The notes beneath the pieces are model-generated. The model was not told the origin of the DNA. It worked only from the letters and a program-made list of their open reading frames with translations, and made no database searches. This document shows, in pieces, positions 31,528-42,945 of a stretch of DNA of 64,000 nt. The first letter of the stretch is position 1; the number at the start of each line of letters is the position of its first letter. The position numbers and the translations under genes were made by a program. Origin of the DNA: Pteria penguin (lineage: Eukaryota > Mollusca > Bivalvia > Pterioida > Pteriidae); the NCBI GenBank assembly GCA_035048485.1, contig CM068593.1:1441955-1505954 (forward strand). Direction: 5' to 3'.

Positions 31528-31950
31528 TTTGAATTTATATCAATCAGAATTGCGTAAACTTCGAAGATCAGTTTCGTCCAGGATAGGTTTCAATTTATTT
31601 ACCGGAATAAAGGATAGTGCATGCAAAAGTTCATGACAGCCATTATTATAATTATTATTATTACTTTGCCATAAATAGGAGATTGTCTAATGACCTATTT
31701 AAACGATTACGTTTTCTGATGTTACGATTAGGGCGACGACCATGTGACCTACGTTTTCTAATAGTATTATGTCTTAATGTAATAATATTGATCTTATTCT
31801 GATGAGAAGAAATATTACCTTGTCGATATATTCGGTTGTTGAGACCAAGAGGGTATGGGGTTTGTAATTGTTTAATCCAGTAGAGCTCGGCTTCCAAAAG
31901 TCGTTTTTTAATATCTGATGTCGTATCACCTGGTAATGTAGAGATATTTT

Positions 31951-32494
31951 CTACTGAGTTATTTTCACATTGTTAATATTATGTTGGTATTTATTAAAGT
32001 GGTTATTAAGAATTTTATAGAAATGATTCCGAAAACGTTTCAAAGTTTGAGAAATTTCCCCGACATATTGAGCCCCACATCCTCCAGCGCTTCTCAAGTG
32101 ATAACATATATAACATTGGCAGTATTTCAATCTATGTCCAATATAATTTGGTGTTATATGTATCTCCATTAACTGAAGATTCAATATTGGACTTGCAGAT
32201 TGAATGATGGCAAATAAGACATTTCTTGGCGTTGCACTTATTAATCTTAGAATACCCTCTGTGAATAGAATTGACAGCTCTGTAAGAATCTATAGGTGTG
32301 AATGTTTTTGAAAATGAAATAGAACGTTTAATAGGGAAACCACTTTTAAGTGGAGAAATATAAACTTTAGTGGTGCCGAATAAATTTATACAAGAAATAC
32401 CAGGTATATGAAGAGTGGACACAGAAGGTACTCTAAGTGGTGTGATTATAACTTTAGGAGATTTGCATTTCAGTTTTATTATATTTAAAGCCAT
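31951..32494 (-). pseudogene. GIY-YIG nuclease domain with Cys-rich N-terminus (Penelope-like element)
   Basis: Two overlapping minus-strand frames give the start and the nuclease core. A frameshift near 32,145 separates LYWT from CQCYICYHL. QYVGE is the YIG half of the motif. The conserved Arg (KRFRNHF) and the following Glu (EAELYWI, at about 31,890) of the active site are present. Cys pairs before the core could bind zinc, as in Naiads. Confidence 0.75.
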
Positions 32495-32552
32495 TTAAAT
32501 GAAAAAAAGGGGAGGGGTAAGGATGTACAAACCTAGAGGAAAGCTCCCACAA

Positions 32553-33055
32553 GCATGGGAAGTGTCATGTACCAAAATTAAGTTATTGTGACCTTGACCT
32601 TGGATTTGGACCTCTTTGATAGTAAAACCTGGGCTATTACGTGTTCGAAGCTTAACTTTTGAAGCAAAGCATTTAGGTTGAAGAAATATTACATGTGGAT
32701 GCATGGGAAGCAGATGTGTCATGTACCAAAACTAGGTTATTATGACCTTAACTTTGACCTTACACTTCTATAATGGTAAATAGGATTATTATGCCTGTTC
32801 TTTGGATGCCTCATGGGTTGTCATAAAGAGATGAAAATTGCTTGTCTCCACTTTGTTGTCGCAGAGGGTATTTGTTAGTTAGGACAGCTCTAATTAAAAT
32901 TAAAAAATATATATGAAAAAATAAGAAAAGAAAAAGAAAACAAAACTATATACAGAAATGTCTATTGTGTCATTTTTAAGTGAATACCAAATTTACCCCC
33001 TACATTTTATTAACAGCAGTTGACGCGATGTTTGATAAGAATTGCACTTTATCAT
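32553..33055. repeat. Dispersed repeat R1, copy c, right part
   Basis: R1 resumes with CATGGGAAGTGTCATGTACCAAAATTAAG and runs to CTTGTCTCCACTTTGTTGTCGCAG. It then continues through the AGAAAAGAAAAAGAAAACAAAA stretch and TTTATTAACAGCAGTTGACGC that also follow R1 copy b (7,950-8,050). Confidence 0.7.
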
Positions 33056-33218
33056 TTACTATGATCTATTCTCCCAATCGTGCCTCACCACCGCACCCCC
33101 CCCCCCCTCCCCCACCCTTCCACTTCACAGTGAGATAGACTATTAATAATAGTTCATTTATAGCAAGGTTATAATTTATTGTTCTGTTCTTGTTACAGTT
33201 TGATGATCATTGCTAATT

Positions 33219-34637
33219 ATGGCAGAAACTAGTGGTTATCTAAAAGCAGTGCCATGTGAATTTTGTGATAACCCAGCAAAATACCAATGTCAGAACTGTG
33301 ACGACCCTCTATGTACAACGTGTAAAGAGAAGCATGAGAAGAAAAAGCCGCATCACAAGTATGTACCCTACTCCCAAAAAGAACAAACAATGTGTGTAAA
33401 ACATATTGGGCATAAGTATATGCATTGGTGTGAGAAATCTAAGGAAACATGTTGCTCAGAATGTGTTATTACGTCACATAACGGACACAAGATTATCTCC
33501 TTAGAGAACGCCCTACGTACAAAGAAAGAAAAGGTTAGAAAAAACTTAGACGGCCCCTTAAAAGAAAATTTGAAAAAATGGCGGACACTTCTCCAGGAAG
33601 CTAGACAAATGAGGCAAGATTATACAACACGCTTTCAGAAGATTGACGATGACGTATTAGCCCATGCTGCCCGGATTCATGCAGCAATAGATAAGAACTT
33701 GTCAAAGGTGCGCAACGAACTTCGGAAAATCAAGAACTCAACGGAAACGTTGCTACAGTCACAAGAAGAGACTATCAATGATGCATATGAGAAAGTGCAA
33801 ACAAGTATCAGCAAATTAGATGATTTAAAAGAAGGTAACGATATCCGTTTGTTGGACTGCACACTTGAATTTGATGATATGGCAGCTCTCCCAACACTTA
33901 CCCGGCATTCACCTCCAAGCTTTAAATTTGGTCAAATCAATGATCAGATTATCATGACAATGATCGGTAATCTGACCTTATTATCCACACCAGCCGTAGT
34001 ATCCTCTTTCAGTCCTGGGTATGATAATCCACATCATTCGGTCTGGCCTGGGTTAAGATCGGTGAATCACGTCTTCAGCTAATGGACTGTCACGGGACAA
34101 TGAAAGACACTATTAACACTGACTCCAGGTTCAATGACGTTACGATTTCTTTATCGGGAGACATCCTATTTGGTGACTGGGACAAGAAGCGTATTGTTTC
34201 AGCGTCAAAGGGGGCGACGTCATGGAGATTCACTACCTTAGTATCTACACAGTACACGCCGGGTGGACTCTGCTGCTTACTTAATGGTGACGTCATCGTT
34301 AGGGTTACGGTTAGGGTTACGTTTCCTTGGAATGAACACCGAGTAATCAAGTACAATAAGGCCGGGGAAATTATACATGAGTTTGATCAAAGCTTATTCA
34401 CAATCCCAGTTAGAGTAGCAGTGAATGCTGTCAACGATGATATGTATGTGTGCGACCGTGAGAAACACAAAGTATTCGCTTTGGGACAGACCATATTTTA
34501 CGTTACGAGTATACCGGATCTGATACCGAACCATTCGACCCTTGGAAAGCTAGCACTGATAGCAGTGGCCGCGTCCTCATCACCAACTATGTGAACAACA
34601 AGATACATATCCTGGACAAGGACGGAAAGTTTGTGTG
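33219..34637 (+). pseudogene. TRIM-like copy 3, frame-broken and 3'-truncated
   Basis: It starts at the family ATG (33,219) after the acceptor TGTTACAG. Both B-boxes, the coiled coil and the linker are read in one frame to about 34,050. There a deletion of about 20 bases (after GYDNPHH) shifts the frame. The propeller continues in another frame from 34,082, shifts again near 34,480 by one missing base, and is cut at 34,637 after KDGKF. The text then becomes an intron fragment of the WD40 gene. A B-box 2 ligand is also lost (WCEKS in place of WCEKC), and 18 extra in-frame bases of GTTAGGGTTACG type lie near 34,297. The shared promoter block is missing upstream. Confidence 0.9.
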
Positions 34638-34920
34638 CGCCGGACTTAGACGCAAGTAAATGTAAAGCTTGATATAGTGCTATGAAAATATATTGGTTGT
34701 ATTTGTTTTTATGCGATGCTAAATTAAAAAATACAATACTTAAGCCCAAGGCAAACAGGTTAAGTGTCAGTGTCATAAATTTTACTGACTTATTTCCTAA
34801 GGTTTTAAAGTAAATAGATTAAATGCTGAAATATTTGCACTTATTCGTGACTTCCTACACATCCGAATTTTACAATTTAAAAAAAGAAGGTAGAAGGTCA
34901 TTTGATACTTATGATATAGC
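34638..34920 (-). pseudogene. Intron fragment duplicated from the TM-WD40 gene
   Basis: Matches 51,765-52,000 and 13,410-13,700: GCTATGAAAATA-ATTG, GGCA-ACAGGTTAAG, TAAATTTTACTGACTT, AAAGTAAATAGATTAAATGCTGA. It begins exactly where TRIM copy 3 is broken. It contains no exon. Confidence 0.7.
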
Positions 34921-34974
34921 ATTGTAGTTGTTTTACCTATTTACACGAAAATAGAGTCATACGCTTACATTGTA

Positions 34975-35360
34975 GTATATATCTCAAAATCAGAACCTTA
35001 CAGTCAAACGCCATACAACTCACCTACTTAGTCTCCCACTCATAACGAAAATGATGAACATCAAAGAACTGATAGCACTTTTCATTCATACAGTTCACCT
35101 ACTGAATATCACTGTCTCAATAGAAATCATAAACAAAATAGGATTCAAACTCAGAACCTTTCAGTCACAAGTCATACAATTCACCTAATGAATCTCACTG
35201 TATCAATCGGAATGATGAATACCATACTCGAACTCAGAACCTTTCAGACATTAACCATACAGTTCACCTGAGTCTCACTGTCTCAACAGAAAATGATGAA
35301 TAACACAGGACTCAACCTCGGAACCTATCAGTCATAAACCATACAATTCACCTATTACTA
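34975..35360 (-). repeat. tRNA-like tandem array, copy b
   Basis: About 4-5 units of an 85-bp repeat. On the plus strand the recurring words are TCAGAACCTTTCAGTCA, CATACAATTCACCTA and CTCACTGTCTCAA-AGAAATGATGAA. On the minus strand each unit shows an A-box-like and a B-box-like element about 35 bases apart, as in a tRNA gene. Confidence 0.7.
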
Positions 35361-36860
35361 TGATTATGATATACATGCTATTTTTTTTACGAAGACAAAT
35401 CAACAAAGTTTTATTTCCCCCATCCCTCCTTCTGACGGAACATATATGACGTCACTCAAGGATCGAGAACCCTTAATGTCCGAAATATACATCTGACAGC
35501 GGAAGAAATCCCAACTACCCATGAATTTAAATTAGTTCAACACTGTTCGGATCTGCCATTGCCACGAATAGTCATCTTTATTTATCTATTTGTTTATTTA
35601 TTTATTCAATTTCTTGAAAATTTGTTTCAAGTCCATTGCGAAATCCCCCATCATATCTAGTCTTTTCTCATTTACATTACTAACATTGGGCAATTGAGTG
35701 TTATCTGTAGAAAGTTTTGAAAATAGGATTGCGACATGACATAAATGTTTTTCTGATAGAAGTAGGGAGATTTTAAGTGTGAATCCCTAAATCAAGCCAA
35801 AATGATCCGGAGAAGTCAAGTAGATGCACAAAAGTCAGGTCCATACTAGTTTGTCGTGCAGAGAACTTCAGAGGATTCTCTCTCGTATTTTTATCTTGGT
35901 TTCTTGTACACAACAGTAGACAAACCTGGTAATAAAATGAAATACAGACTTATTACTAGTTGCGTCGAGTAATTTGACTAATGCATACCATATGCTAATA
36001 AACTCATTTACAAATTCGTGAGCATTAATATTTACTTATTTACTTATTTCTTATGCATTGATTAATCTATAGCTGTTTAATATTACTTCATACCCTCAAA
36101 TACAGAATGGCGCTATCTGCCTGGTACAATGCTCTCCATATTTTGATCCATGCACATATACGTATAATGCGGGCACACGCGCGCGCACACACAGAGAGAG
36201 AGAGAGAGAGCTTAATCATGTTCCACGATTTATAAGCACAGGCAGAGAGAGAGTCAGACAAACAGACAGACAAACATAAACATACAGACAAAGACAAACC
36301 TCGGCAAACGTGGTAAATTACTTTTACGTGCTATAATACAGTGTAAACTGCATACAATGGTAGAACAAGTGAGAAGGAGTCTACTTAATCTATGCATTTA
36401 ATCGCAAGGCTGAATTGTTAATACCGTTGCTAATACCGTAAAAACACCGACAAACTCTACAGCTTTTTAATCGAAAAGAATGGGGCGGGTATTATAATCT
36501 CTTCAAAACACGTAAATAAATATTTGATATTTGTTTCTTTAGAATGTGGTTTTGTTGATGTTTCAATTTCCATGACTATGTGACTTAACGGGTGTATGCA
36601 TGTCTTTGTTTGTATTTGTGTGATTCTTTCTTCTCTTGACCGGGGAAAGAACTGTGGCATTATCTAAATGCATTTAAGAGAAATAGGAGGAGATTAATTA
36701 CAAGCTACCGAGTCATTATCCATAGTGTTTGGCACAGAGCGAGAAGAGGGTCATTATTTGTGTAGGCATCTAGCTCACACTACTAATCACATTGCTGCAA
36801 TTCATACATAATTCTCCTCTTTCTCTCATCGACAAGTTGTTTGTTTACATTATCGTAAAG
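35361..36860. other. Spacer with low-complexity tracts
   Basis: Includes TTTATTTATT (35,580-35,610) and CACACACAGAGAGAGAG (36,187-36,210). 35,475-35,570 and 36,360-36,780 are paralogous to sequence upstream of copy 2. No gene is seen. Confidence 0.45.
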
Positions 36861-36868
36861 CACTCACG

Positions 36869-37203
36869 TATTTAACAACAAGTATAGACCTCTTCCGTGG
36901 GAATTTCTCAAAATGAAAACAGAGAAATTTTAATCAAACTATAAATTACATTTTAAACTGTGCATCAATTTCATGGGTAAAATACGTTCTGATGTAAAAA
37001 AAAAACCCCAACCTAGTTTTGACCTTTTATTTTCTTGTCACTTTCGATTTGAACATTATATTCGAAAGTCGGAAGTTAAATATAGTAAACACTTGAATAT
37101 AACCACCGGACTAGTTTATACAAGCATTAAACAAGAAGGAATAACGACGGATGTTACCAAAACAAAACTTAGAGTTTAGTACAAAACCTGGAAAAATCTG
37201 TAG
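36869..37203 (+). promoter_or_regulatory. Conserved promoter and noncoding first exon of TRIM-like copy 4
   Basis: The TATTTAAC box (36,869-36,876) lies in the same block as upstream of copies 2 and 5. The donor TCTGTAG/GTAAGAC is at 37,203/37,204 and pairs with acceptor TTTTACAG ending at 38,848. The leader intron is longer here because it holds the TA microsatellite and a THAP fragment. Confidence 0.55.
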
Positions 37204-37754
37204 GTAAGACATGATTTATATTTTCATAGATTTTAACAAAGTTGCGGTAGAACTATTCAGAGGCGATTCAGCACTTGCCTTAAAGAATCCGTAGCCGTAG
37301 GAAGCAACTGTAATGGTGATGGGGAAAAGGGTAGCCAAAGACTTTTTCGTTGAACATAACACCAGCATCTCAAAGTATTCGTTTATTTATTTATTTATTT
37401 ATTTATTTTTTTTTTTGTTGTTGTTGTTGTACATCACATTTGTCCTGTAGTCACAGACGTTGGTGATTTCTTATATGGTCCCTCTGAAATGATACATTGC
37501 CTACACAGAAAAAAAAACTTTACTCAGTATGTGGAATATGAATTCAAAGGGGCCATATAAGAGGGTAAAAACGGAAGTGTCTATTACCACACAAGTATTG
37601 AAATTGTTGGGTTCTTTATTACGCTACAAGACTAAACTTTCCTTATTTAAGTACATCTGTACCAGAAGTCATTGACCTAGTCCATCTAGTTACAACTCGT
37701 TTGTATATTAATGTGTCACTATTGTTAATAATAGAAATTATATTTCTTGTCAAC

Positions 37755-37967
<213 letters not shown>

Positions 37968-38081
37968 TAATAAACTAGCACAAGTATATTCTATTATAAA
38001 TCATGTTTCAATGTTTACAAACTTCATTGTGTGGATTCTCCAAGATTTCTTCGTATACCTGAGTGGGGTTACTTTCTAGTT

Positions 38082-38486
38082 CTAAGAGGTGTGGCACTGT
38101 GTCTGTGGACGTGGATCGGAATGTGGAAGATGTCGATTTTTCTCGTTTGGAAATGCAATTACTATTTCGAGATTGACGGGTTCTTTGTAATTGTTCCATG
38201 GAAATAACTCCGGAATAGGGTGATCTTGTGATCTACTGTTGCCTATAAAATGCCGGGAGCATACACGATGGTGATATAATGGTTCATAACCTTTCGGTCG
38301 CCGAATCATAGATATTCATTTGGCTCTGAGTTGGGGTTCCTTTCTCTTCATCGGAAAGGGCTCAAAGTAAATATTATTCATCCATGGATATTTTTAGATT
38401 AGATTTTTCCTAGAATCTGCATTACAACCTGGTACCGTGCACCAGTATTTGCTTTTAGAATATTTAGTCTCTTTCCGACCTACCAT
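38082..38486 (-). pseudogene. Decayed THAP-type zinc-finger fragment
   Basis: Read on the minus strand from an ATG at 38,486, the text gives KYWCTVPGCNADSRKN, then YFEPFPMKRKEPQLRAK, a stop where the conserved Trp of AKWI is expected, then HHRVCSRHFIGNS and PIPELFPWNN. This matches the C-x4-C ... W ... C-x2-H layout of THAP DNA-binding domains. Two stops, one after SRKNLI and one at the Trp, disable it. It lies in the leader intron of TRIM copy 4, on the opposite strand. It may come from a P-element-like transposon or a host THAP gene. Confidence 0.65.
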
Positions 38487-38865
38487 TCTTGTATCTTGGC
38501 GGGGAATACCATCAAAAAGTGCCTAGAATTTTCTTCAACCCACGTGACTAATACACCGCTTATTACCTTCAGGTTAGAGAGTTCCGATAACACGGAAACG
38601 ACGTATTGTATTCTATTATTTCCTGTTTCAATGTATTACTTTACACCATATATATCGTATCAGTCTTTGTATATTAATAATTGAAATTACCAATTTTTTT
38701 TTGTAAATATAACATATAGATGGAAAAAGTATAATTGTATATGTTTTATTTATTCTCTTATTCAACCCCCTTCCCTTCGTTATGTCAAAGACTATTAATA
38801 ATGACTTTACAATGACATGGCTATGAATTATTGTTCTGTATTTTACAGTTTGATAATCAATAGTA

Positions 38866-40407
38866 ATGGCAGAAGCTTGTGGATACCTGAAAGCGGTGCA
38901 ATGCGAATTTTGTGATAACCCAGCAAAATACCAATGCCAGAACTGTGATGACCCTCTATGTACAACGTGTAAAGAGAAGCATGAGAAGAAAAAGCCGCAT
39001 CACAAGTATGTATTTTACTCCCAAAAGGAACAAACGATTTGTGTGAAACACGATTCACAAAAGTATGTTTACTGGTGTGAGAAATGTAAGGAACCATGCT
39101 GCCCAGAATGTGCCATTACGTCACATAACGGACACAAGATGATCTCCTTAGAGAGCGCCCTACGTGCAAAGAGAGAAAAGGTTAGAGAAAACTTAGACGG
39201 CCCCTTGAAAGAAAGTTTGATAAAATGGCAGACACTTGTTCAGGAAGCCAAACAAATGAGGGAAGATTATATAAAATGCATTCAGCAGATTGACGATGAC
39301 GTAGTTGCCCATGCTGCTCGAATTCATACAGTGGTAGATAAGAACTTAGCAAAGGTGCGAAACGAGCTCCGAAAAATCCAGAACTCGACAGAAGCATTGC
39401 TTCAGTCACAGGAACAGAAAATTAATGATGCATATGAGAGTTTCCAAAAAGTTATCAACAAATTAGATGATCTAAAAGATGGAAACGACATCCGTATGTT
39501 GGACTACACACTTGAACTCGATGATATAGCAGATCTTCCAATACTTACACGACATTCACCTCCAAGTTATAAACCTGGTGAAATCAATGATCATATTATA
39601 ATGACGATGATTGGGAACACGACCCAAGAGTTATTATCTACGCCAGCAGTAGTATCAACTTTTAATCCTGGGTATGCACATCCATGCATCAACTGTACCA
39701 TATCATCAGGTATGACCTGGGTGAAGACTGGTGATCAACGAAGATCCCTAACCCTGATGGACCGTCAAGGCAAAATAAATGATACAATTAGCTCTGAATT
39801 CAAGTTCAATGACTTCACGATTACATTATTTGGAGACATTCTCTTATGTGACGTAGACAATAAGTGCATTGTGTCAGCGTCAAAAGAGGTGACGTCATGG
39901 GGATTCACGCTAATATTGTCTTCGCAGTACAAACCCTGTGGAATATGCTGCTTACGTAATGGTGACATCGTAGTGACGTATCCCCGGGATGAACATCGAA
40001 TCATCCAGTATAATCAGGCGGGGGAGATTATACATGAGTTTGATCAAAGCTTATTCGTATTCCCAGCTAGAGTTGCAGTAAATGCTGTCAACGATGATTT
40101 GTATGTGTGTGACCAGCACAAAAAGAAAGTATTAACATTTGGGACAGACCATAGTTTACGTTACGAGTATACAGGATTCGATACAAAATCATTTGACCCG
40201 ATGGATGTCTGTACTGATAGCAGTGGCCGCGTCCTCATCACCGACAGTAGGAACAACAGGATACATATCCTGAACAAGGACGGGAAGTTTATCCGTTATC
40301 TACAACTTCCTGGATTGAAGAAGCCATACTACATTGATGTAGACATTGAGGGAAATGCATGGATTGGGGAGTATAAAGGACAAGTGAATATAGTTAAATA
40401 CCAATGA
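38866..40407 (+). CDS. TRIM-like protein copy 4: B-box 1, B-box 2, coiled coil, NHL-type propeller (intact)
   Basis: An uninterrupted 513-codon frame with the same domain order as copy 2. B-box 1 begins CEFCDNPAKYQCQNCDD and keeps all ligands. B-box 2 reads CVKHDSQKYVYWCEKCKEPC and ends CPECAITSHNGH. The coiled coil covers about residues 95-210. The propeller has blades around DFTITLFGDILLCDVD, GDIVVTYPRDEHRIIQYN, DDLYVCDQHKKKVLTFG and GRVLITDSRNNRIHILNKDG. It is the most diverged intact copy in the propeller, while the B-box segment stays close to the others. A shared promoter block and splice acceptor precede it. Its 3' flank differs from the other copies from just after the stop. Confidence 0.93.
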   Translation: MAEACGYLKAVQCEFCDNPAKYQCQNCDDPLCTTCKEKHEKKKPHHKYVFYSQKEQTICVKHDSQKYVYWCEKCKEPCCPECAITSHNGHKMISLESALRAKREKVRENLDGPLKESLIKWQTLVQEAKQMREDYIKCIQQIDDDVVAHAARIHTVVDKNLAKVRNELRKIQNSTEALLQSQEQKINDAYESFQKVINKLDDLKDGNDIRMLDYTLELDDIADLPILTRHSPPSYKPGEINDHIIMTMIGNTTQELLSTPAVVSTFNPGYAHPCINCTISSGMTWVKTGDQRRSLTLMDRQGKINDTISSEFKFNDFTITLFGDILLCDVDNKCIVSASKEVTSWGFTLILSSQYKPCGICCLRNGDIVVTYPRDEHRIIQYNQAGEIIHEFDQSLFVFPARVAVNAVNDDLYVCDQHKKKVLTFGTDHSLRYEYTGFDTKSFDPMDVCTDSSGRVLITDSRNNRIHILNKDGKFIRYLQLPGLKKPYYIDVDIEGNAWIGEYKGQVNIVKYQ

Positions 40408-40523
40408 ATGTCGCGTTTCATGAGCGATATTTTCTATTACGTCATAGTAACAACTATAAGGACGTGGCGTAAACACAGGGGGCGCGTTCTGTTAGCCGCA
40501 TCAATGCACATCGAATGCCATGA

Positions 40524-40529
40524 AATAAA
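40524..40529 (+). terminator. Possible polyadenylation signal, TRIM-like copy 4
   Basis: AATAAA 117 bases after the stop. The family 3' flank is absent here, so this signal is specific to this copy. Confidence 0.35.
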
Positions 40530-40599
40530 GGAAAACATTTGCTCTAAATTTATTCAAACCTCAAATTTATATATCTCATGCAATCTTGTAAAATAATTA

Positions 40600-41389
40600 A
40601 AAACATCAATCTGATATGAGTTCTAGATCATTACATAATAAAGCCCAACGGTGTTTTCATTATATGTATTTTAATTTCATTGGATAATCACCCAGTTGTA
40701 CTATGGACCTTCGGGTCCGGAGATATGCAACACTTATCAACTACGGGCACAGGGTTCAAATATTTTTGGTTACTATTTGTTGTTTCAGCGCTAATGTAGC
40801 AGTTTTATTTTGTATGAATTAGATTAATAACTGATCAAAGCATTGTACAAAATGGTTCAAACTCACTTTGAAAGAATTTACAGAAGTGGCTGAATCCCAA
40901 ATCTTTAGAGGATCGAGAATTTTGGAAAAAAAACTTTCGATAACAGCTCCCTTTCGGGATGTTGTTTCTCTCTTATGTAAGCAGTTACCTATATTTCTCT
41001 ATGAATCAAGTCAAAGAGTAATAACTCAACTTGTTTTTATGTGTAAAATATGTAATTAGAAATTTAATTCTCGTTCATGGTGATTTTTTTAATCAAAACT
41101 TGCAAATTTTGCCTAATTTGAGATTGAATTATTTTACTCGCCTCCCATCTGAAATGAAATTTAATTATTAATACTTTTCATTAAATACATTAATATAAGT
41201 ATCTTTTTTCAGATTTCTTAACATTTCCCGATCTAAATATCATCTATTGGCACAAATTATAAAACTGATTGGAAAATGTTACAATGTTTCTAAAAGTAGA
41301 AGGAAAAATCCCTTCTTTTATATTTGAAGACAACTTTAAATAAATCGACACCAACCCACGAAAATATTTACATCACATCAATGTACATC
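40600..41389. other. AT-rich spacer, no gene seen
   Basis: No paralogous block, transposon end or coding frame recognised. Confidence 0.45.
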
Positions 41390-41660
41390 AACTACATAAA
41401 GACATCACAAAAATATTTGATTATAGTGCGGTTACGATACCGACTTAGGACAGTCATTTGATATAACTGTAGTCAATTAATTGGTGTGGTTAACCGATTT
41501 ACGGGCCCACCTTCCCACTCAACAAAACAGCGGAATAATCAAAGGACAAACATTTAGTAGTATAAATATCCCTCCATATTCAGATGAAGAGTCAACGATG
41601 TCTCAAGCTGAGAGGTCATAAAGATATATAAATACGTATGGTAATGCAGAAAAAACATCA
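41390..41660 (-). mobile_element. 5'-truncated Penelope-like fragment E
   Basis: Diverged match to 28,970-29,230: CGATACCGACTTAGGACAGT, GGTGTGGTTAACCG, TTACGGGCCCACCTTCCCAC and GAGAGGTCATAAAGATATA. The terminal tail itself is lost. Confidence 0.65.
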
Positions 41661-41944
41661 TCGCATTAAAAAGTTATTAAGAATGAATAGAAAAATAAAA
41701 GATAAAATTGGAAATTCTATATACTCTTATAACATATGAGTGATTATCCTTATCATATATTTCTATACAAATTATTCTTTATTTTCAGGTGAGATACTGT
41801 CAGTTCACAATTACTTGAATTCCCGTTTGTTTAACAATGTCCAATAGTCCAAGAAGAAATACTAATTATACCCGCTATTGAGTGAGCAATCACTTTGAGT
41901 ATGTTTATATTGCTTTTGATACAATATCTTTGCAGCAAAGTGAT

Positions 41945-42755
41945 CTATAATATAGATTTACCTGTCACTTGATACCATAGTATAGATCTTACTAGTAATT
42001 TAATACCATAGTATAAATTTCCCTGTAACTTGAAACTATAGTATAGATCTACCTGTAACTTGATACTGTAGTATAGATCTACTTGTAACTTGATACTATA
42101 GTATGGATCCTCTTGTAACATGATACTATAGTATAGATCTACTTGTAACTTGATACTATAGTATAGATCTACTTGTAACATGATACTATAGTATAGATCT
42201 ACTTGTGACTTGATACTACAGTATAGATCTACTTGTAACTTGATACTATAGTATAGATCTACTTGTAACTTGATACTATAGTATAGATCTACTTGTAACA
42301 TGATACTATAGTATAGATCTACCTGTAACTTGATACTACAGTATAGATCTACTTGTGACTTGAAACTGTAGTATAGATCTACTTGTAACTTGATACTATA
42401 ACATAGATTTACCTGTCACTTGATACTATAGTATAGATCTACTTGTGACTTGATACTTTAGTATAGATCTACTTGTCACTTGATACTACAGTATAGATCT
42501 ACATGTAACATGATACTATAGTATAGATCTACTTGTGACTTGATACTTTAGTATAGATCTACTTGTTACTTGATACTACAGTATAGATCTACTTGTGACT
42601 TGAAACTGTAGTATAGATCTACTTGTAACTTGATACTATAACATAGATTTACCTGTCAATTGACACTATAATATAGATCTACCTGTAACGTAATATTATG
42701 GTACAGATCTACTTGTGACTTGATACTATAACATAGATCTACCTGTAACTTAGGT
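41945..42755. repeat. 30-bp minisatellite, about 27 units
   Basis: The unit is GTATAGATCTACTTGTAACT then TGATACTATA, so nearly every unit contains AGATCT. Worn units continue at 42,945-43,160 beyond an insertion. The minus-strand open frame of repeated decapeptides is an artefact of the 30-bp period. Confidence 0.95.
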
Positions 42756-42756
42756 G

Positions 42757-42945
42757 TTGCTAGCAAGCAAGAGATGCTCACTCTCCCCGGGCACCTGATC
42801 TCACTTCATCACAGGGGTTCACATATGCTCTTCAAGTAGACATATTTTGTTATTTTCCACTTGTTTTTCATTTTTACTGATTTTGTATGTCCTCTGGTTT
42901 CATGATTTGTAGACTTATGGTTTGGATTTATCCATCATCTTTACA
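42757..42945 (+). repeat. Dispersed repeat R3 inserted in the 30-bp minisatellite
   Basis: It interrupts the array. The text GTTCACATATGCTCTTCAAG, ACTGATTTTGTATGTCCTC and TGGTTTGGATTTATCCATCA occurs in reverse complement at 55,580-55,745, in an intron of the WD40 gene. Its opening (GCAAGCAAGAGATGCTCACTC) is of a type common in bivalve dispersed repeats. Confidence 0.65.

Larger units (their letters stand above)
28868..32552 (-). mobile_element. Near full-length Penelope-like element with N-terminal GIY-YIG domain (Naiad-like), decayed
   Basis: About 3.7 kb inserted in repeat R1. Read on the minus strand from about 32,494, the order is as follows. First a Cys-rich N-terminus (CNAKKCLICHH). 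Then a GIY-YIG nuclease core (CGAQYVGEISQTLKRFRNHF) ending in EAELYWIKQLQTPYPLGLN. Then a basic linker and a GDL/GPKYRLPSRIDF region. Then reverse transcriptase with TMYWLPKLHKSPYKSRFIS, GIPIGTNCAPLIARLFIY and the catalytic YLDDILVIDN. Then the FGFPIVNCPYLDGDVPRLPS thumb region and the 3' tail. The nuclease lies before the reverse transcriptase, as described for the permuted Naiad/Chlamys group. Several frameshifts and stops, including two just after the YLDD motif, make it inactive. Confidence 0.85.

Noticed and set aside
41945..42301. 118-codon minus-strand frame with repeated decapeptides
   Set aside because: It is a product of the 30-bp minisatellite with no start context or domain.
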